From Medicago truncatula (lineage: Eukaryota; Streptophyta; Magnoliopsida; Fabales; Fabaceae): a stretch of DNA of 64,000 bases. The notes beneath the pieces are model-generated. The model saw only the letters and a list, made by a program, of their open reading frames with translations, was not told the origin of the DNA and did not search any database. Within the stretch, counting starts at the first letter, position 1. Every line of letters starts with the position of its first letter. Where the stretch lies: contig NC_053042.1 of NCBI RefSeq assembly GCF_003473485.1, positions 55,391,762-55,455,761 of the forward strand. Reading direction: 5' to 3'. Below, piece by piece: positions 37,993-49,599 of this stretch. The position numbers were made by a program, and so were the translations under genes.

Positions 37993-40957
37993 ATGGTGTT
38001 GTTTTGTGTGAATCGTATTTCGCATCATTTTCGAGACTGTGAACTTCTCCATTTTGGTGTTGGTTTCAGATTTCATAGTTTTCATCTTTCTTTCCCACGC
38101 TCTCTAAAACCCTGTCTCCCTGGTAATGCTATCTCCGTTACCAATAGAAGCAACGAAAACAAATGCTATTCTTCTAAGTATTCTGGAGGAGCAGGAGAAA
38201 TTCCCCTTCTTTTCGATTCTTCTTTCAGGTATCTTTCAGGAGAAACAAAATTTGGTTAATTTAATTTAATTTAATGTAAAATAAGTATAATTGAAGTGAT
38301 GTATTTACTGTCCATTCATTACTAGTTTGTTGATTCAATAAATCTTCTACTAAGACTTTGATACACTGTTTATGTTTTTCCATTAAGATTTTCTTTCTTT
38401 GTAGCCAACAAGAAGATGATCGTGAAATTATATCCGACGGGATATCTGCAGTTGCAGGTTTATTTTCTCTTTTACTGTTTCCATGTTCAATTCGATTATT
38501 TTTACTTTTAGAATATCCATTTTGTTTGGAGGGAAATGTAATCATATTGCTCAACTGATTTTGTCATCATAGTTTCTCATAGGACAAGGACACCCCGTGG
38601 GAATTCATTGTCCCTACACTTTTTCTGCATTTTTTTGTTTCTTTCCCTTTTGACTTTTTACTCTCAACTTAATTTGTGTAGATTTCTTTTGCTTTATTTG
38701 TTAAATGGAGTTTTCACTTTGGAAGTTGGCGTTCTACGTTATAACACTATTACTGATTACAGATGCTATTGTGATATTGCCAGGTGGAATTGTGGCGCTG
38801 GGAAAGTTTGATGCTCTGCACATAGGGCATCGAGAACTTGCAATTCAAGCATCAAGGGCTGGACCTCCATTTCTTTTATCATTTGTTGGCATGGCAAAAG
38901 TATTTGGTTGGGAACATAGGTATGACACAGTACATGCTTCTATCAAGTGAAATTGCAAAAGCCGCATAACAATTGAAATAAGTTAATTATATAAAAAAAG
39001 GCATGCTGCATATAAATAAAAAAGGGAATGGAGGCGCTTATATTTTGAATTATTGAAAGGTTTACATATTAAGGTGAATATATATATATATAGGAGCAAT
39101 ACTCACTAACTCTTAAAGCTTTTCTATTATATAACTAAGTCATGTTTGGCACACATGTAGATTATAGAGTTTAATTATTTTTTAAAACCTATAAATTCTC
39201 TTTTTTCCACTGTTGTCGCTACATCAGCTAGCATAATCTGGAATAGCATCTGCTATTGTAATAATAGCAAAACTAGGACAATGTCGCGGTTTTCACAGTG
39301 GATTCATCAAAATCCACTATGTTGTGTTAGCAGCCAACACTCGGGTGGGATTTAGTCCCACATCGGATAGATAGGATTCTTGAGAAGAGTTTATAAGAGA
39401 GGAGGCACTCCTCACCGTACAAGCCGGTTTTGTAAGGATGAGTTAGGCCTCGATTTCGTGACATGTTCTAGCGTCGCTCTTTGGCAACACCGTTAGTAAC
39501 CCTTCATTTATTACCCTACTTGAATAATCTATGGTAGTAAAGTAATGATAAAATATAAACTTAGATGAACCAGCTATTGTGATCCATCACAATAACAACA
39601 AACTCTCCAGCCTTATACCAGATAGCGGTAGGTGTCTCATAGAAGATTTACTTTTCTCTTCATGGTATTAATGAAACATGTATTGTACAACCATTTGATC
39701 CTTGTCACTAAATGTTATTGGGAATTTAATGTTGTATTGCAATACATATTTTTCCATCACACAGAGTAACTCTGCAATCGATATTGTATTTAAAATCCAC
39801 TTTAAGGAAGACCATTATGATTACAAGTATTCGATAATATTCCCCAGAAGTTTAGTCATCGTTTTTGGGTTCTTTTGTGTGATTGATTACACATGAAAGA
39901 TACACCATTTGCCTATGTTATAGTTGATAAAATAACGTTTGGAATTAGCATACTTCTAGCAAAATATATGAACTTGTAACTCATTTTTTAGATTCTGAGT
40001 TACTGAAGATTGTGGCACCAGCATTTTCTTATTATCTTGGAGGGGGGGAATAACATGTATTTTCTCAAATGTTTTCCAAACAGAGCTCCCATAGTCGCTA
40101 AATGTGATCGAAAGCGCGTTCTTTCATCTTGGTTTCCTTATTGTGGTAACATGGTCCCAGAAGAGTTTGAGATTGAGTTTTCAAGCGTGCGGCATCTCAG
40201 TCCGCGACAATTTGTTGAGAAGTTAGCAAAAGAGCTTAGAGTGCGTGGAGTTGTTGCAGGTATATAAGCAGCACCTGAATTTATTCTTATTTTCTCAAGT
40301 TACACAAAGTCCATTCACATAATCATAATATGTTGAATGTTTTCAATTTTCCCGGAATAGGAACATTAACATGGTTTATTCTGTTACCAATCTTTATCCT
40401 CATATAAACGGAAATAGATATCTGTACTGGAACTTCTTGCAGGTGAGAACTACCGGTTTGGATATAAAGCAGCTGGTGATGCATCAGAATTACAAAAGCT
40501 ATGCGAGGAGTATGAAATGGAAGCTTACATAATAAAATCTGTTATGGACAAGAACCAATACTCAACAAATATAAATTCCAGTATTGGCTCCAAAGAGAGG
40601 GGTCAGGTCTCGTCAACCCGTGTCCGCGAAGCGCTTGCTGTAGGAGACATGAGATATGTCTCAGAGCTTTTGGGTAGACAACATCGTCTTGTATTAATGG
40701 CCACAGATCGAGAAACGTTCAGCTTTAGCCAGTATAAGGTGTCTGCTCCTAAATCATGCTTATTGAATCTAGCACCAAAGGAAGGTCTATATGAGAAGTG
40801 TTCACTTTTACTTGGTCAAGAAAATGTTATGCTATGTAGGGTAATTATTGACAGCAAGTTTGTCCATATAGAAACAGATTACGGCGGTTCGAGTGATATT
40901 TTTGGTACTCACGATTTGCAGTACTTGCTTATTGAATTTGGTGATTCCAGTACTTGA
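37993..40957 (+). CDS. RIBF: FAD synthetase, chloroplastic (RibF-type)
   Basis: This enzyme adenylates FMN with ATP to make FAD in plastids. Five exons: 37993-38228, 38405-38457, 38784-38919, 40084-40259 and 40443-40957, in phase to 371 residues, close to the Arabidopsis RibF proteins. An upstream in-frame extension without ATG exists, so the ATG at 37993 is the first possible start. Residues 1-80 are Ser/Arg-rich and look like a chloroplast transit peptide. The nucleotidyl-transferase motif [10 protein letters not shown] lies at 103-112 and the second motif SSTRVREAL at 257-265. As in other plant RibF proteins, and unlike the bifunctional bacterial enzyme, no riboflavin kinase domain is evident at the C-terminus. 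The 1.16-kb intron 38920-40083 holds a dispersed repeat. Confidence 0.95.
39320..39492. repeat. Dispersed repeat with TCCCACATCGG motif
   Basis: Contains GTCCCACATCGGATAG, CTCCTCACCGTACAAGCCGG and TTTTGTAAGGATGAGTTAGG, a combination common in legume genomes. A diverged second copy lies at 50738-50862. Element class not determined (LTR-derived or TRIM-like are possible). It sits in an intron of the FAD synthetase gene. Confidence 0.55.
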
Positions 40958-42428
40958 TTCAGTTTAGATAATGTTTCTATTTAAATTCTTAGTCTACTTA
41001 ATCGCAGATGATTCTTATATGTCCCGGATGAAAATTCTAAGTCTTAAGCTGATATAAGTGAGTATAGCTTATACCCTTTTTCCCTTAATGCATTATGCCT
41101 TCAAAGTTCAAACCAAGTGATGAAATTTGGAAAAATCAAATCATTATCCTACAATCATTTTTCGAATCTATTAACTTGTGTTCTATTGTATTGGATTCAA
41201 GACGGTCTTGAGCTTGTTTAAAAAAAAAAAGTTCATACTTGGCCAAATACAATTTTGTCAAATGGGACTGCTGCGTTCAAAAGCTCTGAAAAACACAATC
41301 ATATATAGTATTACTTTTTATCTTGTACAATATTTGTTTCTTGAGAGGAATATTTTTTATTTATAATGTTATTTAATTTATTTTAAAAAATTGATCAAAT
41401 ATATCAATTTATGTTACTTTTTAAAACCATTTAGGTTGTTCAAACACTTTATTTTTTTTAATAAACGGACTTTTTTATTCATTAATTTATTTTATGTACA
41501 CATAAAAACATAAATTTGAAATTTTATAATTTAATCAATTTTTGTGTTACTTAAAACTATATAATTTTTTTAGTTTTCATAAGTTTTATTCTCAAGTATA
41601 TGCATTGAATAAACATTTAAGAGGTCAGTGAGTCTTATAACCTTGTGATGCTGAATTGAATATAGTTTTCACAGTACAAAATTGTTGATTTTTTGGTTTT
41701 TTTTATTAAAAAACTCGATATCTGACTTAATGATAGACTTATCCAAAAAGTTAAATTTTATCATTCATTTGTGAGGCCTCGCTTAAAAGAAATAGTGTTA
41801 AATTTTGAGAGAGTTTTGCCATGCATTGAAAAAAATTAATAAAACAAAAATTGCAACCAATAAAGTACTATATTACGCAATCAACATATGTTGGATAACT
41901 CAATTGTTTTGAGTTAAACATTAACAAAATTGGTGATACTTAATTTAAATCAAAGATATCGACTAAGGAGGAAATATTAAATATTAATTTAACAATATAT
42001 TACAAAATATAAACAAAAGTAAATCAGTTAAACAAAATTTATGTATATAATTCTAAATTTGATCAAAACAACATCATTACTCCCTTTTGTTTATAATAAT
42101 TTGCAACTGAGGAGTAATTATTAACATTGCAAGAGGTATGTTATTTAAATAATTATTTGATTGACAACTAACATATATACAAAGAAAAAGGATAAAGAGA
42201 TAAGGAAAATATAAACGATTGTCCCAGACACTCTTTAAAAACTATAAGTAGTAAAACGGTCCTATAAATATCATTTCTAACAAAAATTGTCATAAAATGG
42301 TCCTATAAATATCATTTCTAAAAAAAAAATTATGCAATCGACCATCATTAGAAGTTTTTACATATTTGATCATTGAGTGTGCTTGTTTAACCAGTTGAGT
42401 AATTTTCAACAGATAGGAAAAAAAAAAA
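40958..42428. other. FAD synthetase 3' flank and AT-rich intergenic DNA
   Basis: The start should be 3' UTR. At 42257-42330 a unit of about 40 bp containing GGTCCTATAAATATCATTTC occurs twice in tandem and resembles the end of the 'GATATTTGAACAACC' MITE family. No gene seen. Confidence 0.4.
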
Positions 42429-44054
42429 GGCTTAATATATCCCCCGGTCCCTTAACTTATTTTAATTTCTCAGTTTAGTCCTTTAACTATAAAGTGTCTC
42501 AATTTGATCCTATAAAATTTCTGCCGTTTATCATTTTGGTCATGTCCGTTTATTTTTTAATCTCTAATATTTTTTATGTTGTTTCGACTATTCGATTGCT
42601 GGTCCATTATACACCACACTAAACCACCAATACCTAATTTTTTTCTCTTTCTCCATCTTCTTCCTTCCACCACTTCTTCATACCACCATTTTTTAATACA
42701 AAAAATTCAGAAAAATTCAACCTTTCATGTCTCAACTTATGAGAATTCAACACAACAAATAAAACTAAGATTCTTAATCAAAATGCTTAACCCAAAAACA
42801 TCAACAACAACCTCGTTGAAAAAACCCAAAAAGTCAAAAAACAGAGAAAGTGGAGGTAAGTGTAAATGAATTGCCTTAAATCTCAATGCATTCAACTTTG
42901 GTTATATCCAAAAAACGACAACACAATTTTGGTCATCAATGGATCTCATAACAAACTATTTCTTCATTGTGCATCATTCAGAACAGTACAAGCTTGCAGC
43001 TCCGCCAATTCATCGGATCCTCGTCAAACTCAAATCATTATCGAAGTTTTCTTCTTCTTACACGTTTCTTGAAGAATTTTCTGAACGCCACTTTTTCCAC
43101 CTTTGAAAGGTGAATTGCATTGGATCTGTGATTTTGTTTTTGTTTCGATTTGATCTACTATCCATTCATCTGCTCTCCAACTTCCTCGTGAACACACAAA
43201 CGCAAAAGCTAACAAAACCTAAAAAGCTTTGGAACGATGAAATGGAAGATTAATAGCGGTTTGTTCTAATTCCTTTGTGCAACGGTGAAATTGTGATATG
43301 TGCTAGTGGAACTGATGTATCTGTGTTTGATAATTGAGTTGTGGAGTCATGGATTATTGTTGTTGTTGATTTCAGTGTTGTTTGTTGCGAATTGCTTTTG
43401 GTTTAATGGGTATTCTACAAGTTTTTGAATTTTGCTTGTTGTTCTTGTTGTTGCAGCTGATGATGATAAAGTTCTTGTTTATTGTTGGAATTGAGATTAC
43501 AGTGTTTGGGGTTATTGAAAAAGGTTGTTAATGTTGTTGTAATTATTGACCATGAAGAAATTGTTTATGTTGTTGTCGGAGAGAGAGGTTTGGATTGAAT
43601 TTGGGGATTGAAATTGGGGTTGGGATTGAAATGGAAGATGAATTTTAGTGATTATGAGTGAGTTTTGTATTTTTTATTTTCTGTTTTTTTTCTTCCTTTC
43701 AAGATGGTGAATAAAGATAAGAGTTTTATGGGATGAAGAAGAACATAGGGAAGAAGATGGAGAAAAAAAAATTAGGTGTTCGTGGTTCTTTATAAGCTAT
43801 AATAGATCTCTCCTTGATCCAACGGTCTCTATTTAAAAAGAGTATCAAACGGTTAAAAAATAAAAGATTTAATAAGGTCTATGGTGGACCACCTATAAAG
43901 TTGGTTCACCTTAGACATTTAAGGTTAAAAACTAACGGTGAGGACTAAAATAGTAAACGACAGAAGATTTATGGAACCAAATTGAGACACTTTATAGTTA
44001 AATGACCAAACTGAGAAAATAAAATAAGTTAAGGGACCGGGGGATGTATTAAGC
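42429..44054. mobile_element. Mutator-like element, 1626 bp, long inverted repeats
   Basis: Ends GGCTTAATATATCCCCCGGTC and GACCGGGGGATGTATTAAGC reversed, with inverted repeats of about 250-290 bp. Eleven A residues lie on each side, compatible with a 9-bp A-tract target duplication. The interior contains an exon-like stretch starting ATGCTTAACCC (42783) and running to a perfect GGTAAGTG donor at about 42855, of unknown origin. Confidence 0.8.
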
Positions 44055-44066
44055 AAAAAAAAAAAG

Positions 44067-45156
44067 AGTAATGACATTTGAACAACCTTTTAGTGACAAC
44101 CTACCTTTTCTCTCATCTTATTGGTATAAAACAATAGAGAGAGATCATAGTTTTAAAAATCGACCCGAAAATCGACTCGGTCAAGGTACTGGATCACTGA
44201 GTCATTGATCGAACCATTGAGTCATTGGTTGAACCGCATGACTGAACCGTATAGATGACTCGGCATAATGACTCGGTCTCTATGAAAAACTTGTTCGATG
44301 GTTTATCTTTATTATTGAGTCGGATGATTCCTTCTATAAAAATATTTGAGTGTGATGGCACCTATTAAATAAAATAAATTAACATTTTTTACTCATAAAA
44401 TAAAGTAACATAAGAAAAATATTATATGTACATGGATTAAGTATTATTTTTTTTACAACACGATAAAAAAAAATTGAATGGTAAAAACAAATAGACAAGA
44501 ACGATTTAATTAGTTTTTTTTTTTAGAGAAATTATGATTTGGTTAATTTAAAATTATTGGTTGTATTGTTTAAACTCCACTCTTCACGGCTCAGTCTTCT
44601 TAATAATAATAATAATAATTAAATAAATGCCAAATGGAAGCATAAGTCATAACCTTACTTTTCTCAATGGTGTTGCAGCGCCCTCCTTCTCTTACCAGTT
44701 ACCCTCATCTCCTATTCTCTCTAAACCAAAACCTGCATCTCCTTCCCTTACTAGATCTACATTATTTCCACATCTCCGTACTGTTTTCGAGTTGATCTGT
44801 TTCAAGAATCGTACTGTAATCTTCTTCCTACCGCTGCTGGATCTCACCATCTTCTTTCTCTATTACTTTTGTTTTAACTTTTAACGATTGAAAAACACTT
44901 TGTGCATTGAACCGGTCCGGTTCACCAAACCGGTCCGAGTCACCGGTTTCTACGATTTTCCCCGAGTCGCGCCGGTTCTGACCGGTTCAACTGCACGACC
45001 GATCCATTAAGTAGACCGAACCGGTCATCCATCCGGTTCAAGGTTCGACCGGCCGGTCCGAGTTTTAAAACTATGAGAGAGATAATAAGAAGATAATGTG
45101 AGTATGAGAGAGAAGGTTGTACAAAATTGTCATATATGGATGTACAAATATCATTT

Positions 45157-45160
<4 letters not shown>
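44067..45160. mobile_element. MITE 'GATATTTGAACAACC' family, split by hAT-like insertion
   Basis: Starts AGTAATGACATTTGAACAAC and ends TGTACAAATATCATTTCA, with family blocks ACAATAGAGAGAGAT and GTGAGTATGAGAGAGAAGG separated by a 930-bp insertion. It begins only 12 bp after the Mutator-like element. Confidence 0.7.
44146..45075. mobile_element. hAT-like non-autonomous element, 930 bp, nested
   Basis: The termini CATAGTTTTAAAA and TTTTAAAACTATG are perfect inverted repeats, flanked by exact 8-bp duplications AGAGAGAT (44138-44145 and 45076-45083). The subterminal parts are dense in CGGTTC, GACTCGG and ACCGGT words. An open frame from 44627 is unrecognised and has no sign of being a transposase. 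Confidence 0.82.

Positions 45161-45194
<34 letters not shown>
45160..45194. repeat. Poly-A tract
   Basis: About 34 A residues between the MITE end and the CNX3 leader, only 45 bp before the start codon. Confidence 0.9.
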
Positions 45195-45239
45195 ACTCAA
45201 ATTGCATCATAAGACAACGACAAGAGAAAGGGCAAAATC

Positions 45240-47500
45240 ATGTTTGCTCGAAGAATTGTCGCTGCTGTTGCTGCTGCATCTCCTCGATCAAAAAGGATCT
45301 TCAGCACATCTTCATCTTATTCTGTTACCCATGACTATCAAACTTCAATCCAAGAACTCAATAAGGTAAAAATTCCTTCTTTTCTTTGTTCTGTTACTTA
45401 GGTAAATGCTTTGTCTTTTATGTTTAGGTCAAAATACTCGTATACAATTAACAAGCCTTAATATGAGTAGTTATTGACTCGGAAACCATTATCAATAAGT
45501 TATTTCTATGCAAAAGATTAATTACATTAACCTCTCTTTAGGTTTCACAAAACAACACAAACATTTCAGGTTAACACTGTCAGTGAGAAAAAGAAAAACA
45601 CAGAGAATAGCGGTTTGTTCAAATTCCGCTATGCTATAGTGCTCTATTTGACACCATTGTGTACTTAACAGTGTATTGCGGAACAATACCTGGTCATTCA
45701 AGTTCTGCTACAACATTGACTTCTACACTTTGCCTCTAAAGTTCTTAGAACTGTGGATAGATTTTTGCGTTTTTCTCATAAATTCTTTGAACGAGTTCCT
45801 AATATTTGCCTTTAAGTTCTTTGAGCTGTTTTGCCTCTAAGATGGCTTAAATGAAACCTTTCAACACAATCTCCTTGATCACTTTGTTAACAATTTTTTT
45901 CTTCTTGTTTGTTTGTGTAACCTGACGAGTTGATGATGATTTGAGTAAGATTATAGTATTTTCCTTTGAGTAGCATTAGTATAGGCGCTGTCATTTTTTG
46001 AGCATCTCCAATAGCTTTGAGTAGCATTAGTATGCATCTTGACATCTGTGCAAATACTAATTTCAGATTGTATATCTATTAATTTTAATTACAAGAAATA
46101 AAAGGGAACTTAGTGGGTGGAATAAAGCAAAGAATCAGCACTAACTGTTTCAAAAATGAAGGATGTCACGATTTATTGTGTTTGGATCAAACAATTTGTG
46201 TTTTAACAGAGCGCATTCAGTGGGTGATGTTTATCACGTTGAAAATTAAGCAGGGGATAGTTGTGTTTGGTTAAAAAATGTAGAGGGTGTGAGCGACAGT
46301 TTAACAAACCTCAAGGGAGGAGAGTGTAATTTGCGGAAAGATAAAATGAAGTTATATTGTTTTTATATAAGCTATTAGTTGATCTGTGATTTCATTTTCT
46401 TCGGTTTTTTTTTTTTTTTTTTTGTGTCATCTTCATTTAACCATGTCTAGTCTCAACCGATCATTTGTTCTTCTTATATATAAACCTTGTTTTTTTCATA
46501 AGTTATTCCAGAGAACTTATAACAGTAAGCTGAAAACTACTTATGAAAATGTCATAAGGTGTTTCCATAAGCTCTCCACAACAGTCTCACTAGTGCTTAT
46601 ACCATAAACTCAAATAACTTAATCCCAACAATCCCTTAATAATACTACTCTAGCACAATGCAAATAGATTGAATCCACTTACTAGATCTTCTTGCCCTAG
46701 CATATCTATCATAAATCCATTCACATGTCTAGGTGGTTCACACATAAACTTACTATGTTAGTAATATTGCATTAAGCAGGGGGGGTGAAGTGATTAATAT
46801 CAAGCCAAATTTATGTGTGATTTCTATTCTGTTGTTCGCTATCTACTTTGCATCAAGAAATTTTAGTAGAATAACTATAATCCATGCTAAATTGCTTATT
46901 CCGTCTCAGGAAATGGAATCTGTATTTGGGGACTTTCCGCCAGATGGACTACCTAGCTCTGTAAGCAATAGTCCTGCGAATGATGAACCTCATTTGTCAT
47001 CTCGAAACATAGGTGAAAGCTCTTTTGAATTGACTCATACTGGAAATTCAGGGGAAGCTCAAATGGTAGATGTGTCTCCGAAAGAAAGTAGCAAGAGAAC
47101 TGCCACTGCTGTTTGCAAAGTAAAACTTGGAAAGAAGGTGTTTGATTTGGTATTAGCCAATCAAATGGAAAAGGGAGACGTACTTACGGTGGCGAAAATT
47201 GCTGGCATAATGGCAGCAAAGCAAACTAGTAACCTGATTCCATTGTGCCATAACATAGGCCTTACACACGTTCAAGTGGATTTGAGATTGAATCATGAGG
47301 ACTTCAGTGTAACAATAGAAGGGGAAGCTGCTTCAATGGGAAAAACCGGGGTTGAGATGGAAGCAATGACAGCAGTGTCTATTGCTGGTTTAACAGTGTA
47401 TGATATGTGCAAAGCTGCTTCAAAAGGTATATCAATTACAGATATTAGACTTAAGCATAAATCTGGTGGAAAAAGTGGGGATTACTCCTGGGGACAATAA
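45240..47500 (+). CDS. CNX3: Cyclic pyranopterin monophosphate synthase, mitochondrial (MoaC/CNX3)
   Basis: Together with CNX2 it turns GTP into cyclic pyranopterin monophosphate, the first step of molybdenum cofactor synthesis, in mitochondria. Two exons, 45240-45365 and 46910-47500, join in phase 0 to 238 residues. Residues 1-42 are Arg/Ala/Ser-rich, as in a mitochondrial presequence. The MoaC core starts near residue 105 with RTATAVCKVKLGKKVFDL. Active-site blocks are LIPLCHNIGLTH (151-162) and TGVEMEAMTAVSIAG (188-202), followed by LTVYDMCKAASKG with the conserved Asp and Lys. The linker 45-104 is Ser/Asn-rich and poorly conserved. The protein is somewhat shorter than Arabidopsis CNX3. 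The 1.5-kb intron holds remains of a MITE. The upstream region is transposon-derived almost to the start codon. Confidence 0.96.
46258..46640. mobile_element. Degenerate MITE in CNX3 intron
   Basis: The right half (CATAAGTTATTCCAGAGAAC, AGTAAGCTGAAAACTAC, CATAAGCTCTCC) matches the family at 5691-5962. The left half is eroded or replaced. Ends approximate. Confidence 0.45.
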
Positions 47501-48582
47501 TGGTTTTGAATCATTACTTCAAATTTCTTAGAACAAACTGAGAATCCTATTCCTCCTCATATAGTCTTTAAACATGGGTGCATCAATATTTGGGCTAGCT
47601 TTGATGAAGCATATTTTGATAGCTGACATTTTACTTGTCCTACAATACTTTGTTAAATTAATTTTAGGTAAATTATGGTTGCATTTTGATTGTCTCATAT
47701 TACATTGCCACGTAGTTTTAACTCAGCTTTTTACCTTCTGAAGAATTTCTAAAGTAGAATAAGTAAAATCAACTGTTCTTAAATAAATCAATGATCAATA
47801 TTACCTCTACTACATACAGAACAAACTATGGATTTTCTTATTAATAATTGAGACGTCTTAGTCTTAGTTTTCTTTCTTATATTAAGAACCCTAAAATGCT
47901 TTTCAAAATGAATTAAATGTGATTGGAGTGATAACACTTGGTCATTGTGATAAACGAGAACATATCCAACTGTTTCATCATTCAATTCAACTTAGTAATG
48001 GTCGAGGAAGGCAGGAACATATGAACTCGTGTAAAATGAGAAAATGTCACACTCGGAGCTGTTGTGTTGTACTTGAATTGCAATTCAATTTTGAACGCGT
48101 TGGAGAGCTGCTAGCTTGGTAGTTTGACTGATATATATCTTTTTATTTTCCTGACTACAAGGTCAGACAGGGCAACATTGAAAAGAATAGAAAGTGTTGA
48201 ATAATTTTTACCCTAAAAAGAAAAAAAGAGTGTTGAATAATTTAATTTTAGATTCTAGGCAAACATCACCTTTTGTTATACAAGGAAGACACTCACTTTT
48301 CAACGCTCTCTAACATTCACTTTTTTATTTGATGAAATTAATGTATTTTCCACTACTTTATGTGAGTTTAATTTTCAAAGTATAAACCCACAATAATTTA
48401 AACCAATAAAAGAGTGAGTATTAGAGAAAACGTTCAAAAAAAGTGTTGCTAGCATAATTTTTGTATATCATCAAGTTTAAAATACTCCCTCCTCTACTCT
48501 GTGCTCTCGTAAGCAACAAAAAAATTCTTATGATCTTAAATATAAATCTAAAGTCTATAATAATTATTATATTTCATGTCAG
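47501..48582. other. CNX3 3' UTR and intergenic DNA
   Basis: 3' untranslated sequence is expected in the first 200-300 bp. No gene or structured repeat recognised in the rest. Confidence 0.4.
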
Positions 48583-48722
48583 TCTTTTTTTTCTTTTTTT
48601 TAAGTAGTCCAGTGATTAAAACTCACACATTTTAAATGTGAAGAAGTTGGGCATCTATCGTTCAAACCTCGACACCTACATAAAATATGCAATTTCCATA
48701 TCAACTGAGTTAAACATATCTT
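48583..48722 (-). mobile_element. tRNA-derived SINE
   Basis: Read on the minus strand: TTAACTCAGTTGATATGG (A-box-like), GCATATTTTATGTAGGTGTC, GAGGTTTGAACG (B box), then an A-rich tail (the TTTTTTTTCTTTTTTTT on the plus strand). Same family as 35255-35362. Target duplication not clear. Confidence 0.65.
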
Positions 48723-49249
48723 TAAATTTTATCTTTCACTTAAGCTCTTCCATTTGTAATTTTATAATTCTTTACCTAATAGAATAATTTAATTTATATT
48801 AATTTTAAATTGAAGTGAAATCAAATTTTATCAAATCATAATTTTAAATTTGAGTAATAATTTTTTTAGGGGGAATTTGACTTTGAGTGAATTTGTTTGT
48901 TTTTCTTGAGGGGGTTAAAATCGTCTTTCCAACGGGTTTTCGTTTGTTATCTTTCCCACTCCTTCCCCAATTTATAGGAACCGCAGACTGGTCGGTAGAC
49001 CCTAATAACTGACTTCACTTCTGTCACGTTGGACGGTTGAAATCACACGTGGCATATAGTAATTGGACCTTCTATCTTTTTTTTTTTGGTCAGGACCTTC
49101 TATCCTTTTTATTTGTGGCCCATTATTATCAAGCACAACAAAAAATAAATACCGAATAATATTATCATCATCATCTCTAAAAAAAACTCCAATTACCTTT
49201 TTTTCTTCTTCTGGGTGGGTGTTAAGCAGGCTTCGTACGCTTTTCCAAT
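48723..49249. other. Upstream region of the DUF829 gene, distal part
   Basis: AT-rich DNA with a CACGTGGC (49048-49055) G-box-like site. No gene recognised. Confidence 0.4.
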
Positions 49250-49310
49250 ACGACGACGTTGTCGTTGTCAAAAACGACGACGTTGTCGTGTCCTTGACGT
49301 TGACAACCTA
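49250..49310. promoter_or_regulatory. Twin ACGACGACGTTGTCGT palindromes
   Basis: ACGACGACGTTGTCGTTGTC (49250-49269) is repeated as ACGACGACGTTGTCGTGTCC (49274-49293), followed by TTGACGTTGACAA. Each contains the near-palindrome ACGACGTTGTCGT and an ACGT-type core (GACGTT). It lies 290-350 bp before the start codon, in an otherwise AT-rich region, and may be a cis element or part of the 5' leader. Confidence 0.55.
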
Positions 49311-49599
49311 ATAAGTAGTTCCTTCTTCAATTTCAAATATTCATATTCATTTTCCAAATCCAAGGTACTAATCTAACATAACAGAATAATCTCTAGCATA
49401 AAACAGAATATCCCTTTTTCTATATCTCATTATTCTTTCTTTCGCGTTTTCTTTACGTGTTTTTTTCCTTATTAATTCCAATTTAATTTTCATATTACTA
49501 CCCTCACCAACCCTTCAATTTTGTTTTTTCATTCTTGGTCTTGCAAATTTCTCTTTAGATAAGGAACGCGTTTTTTTGGTAGTATAGAAAATTTCTGCA

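Noticed and set aside
38705..38950. ATG-initiated frame at 38705 as an alternative FAD synthetase start
   Set aside because: It reads through an intron. The acceptor at 38783 and the in-phase upstream exons with transit peptide give a better model.
44627..44884. 85-residue open frame inside the hAT-like element
   Set aside because: No recognised domain, sits within non-coding element sequence, and ends in hydrophobic low-complexity residues; not listed as a gene.
46790..46909. N-terminal extension of the CNX3 second exon from 46790
   Set aside because: Hydrophobic residues before a CTCAG acceptor are intron read-through. The exon starts at 46910 and joins the presequence exon in phase.
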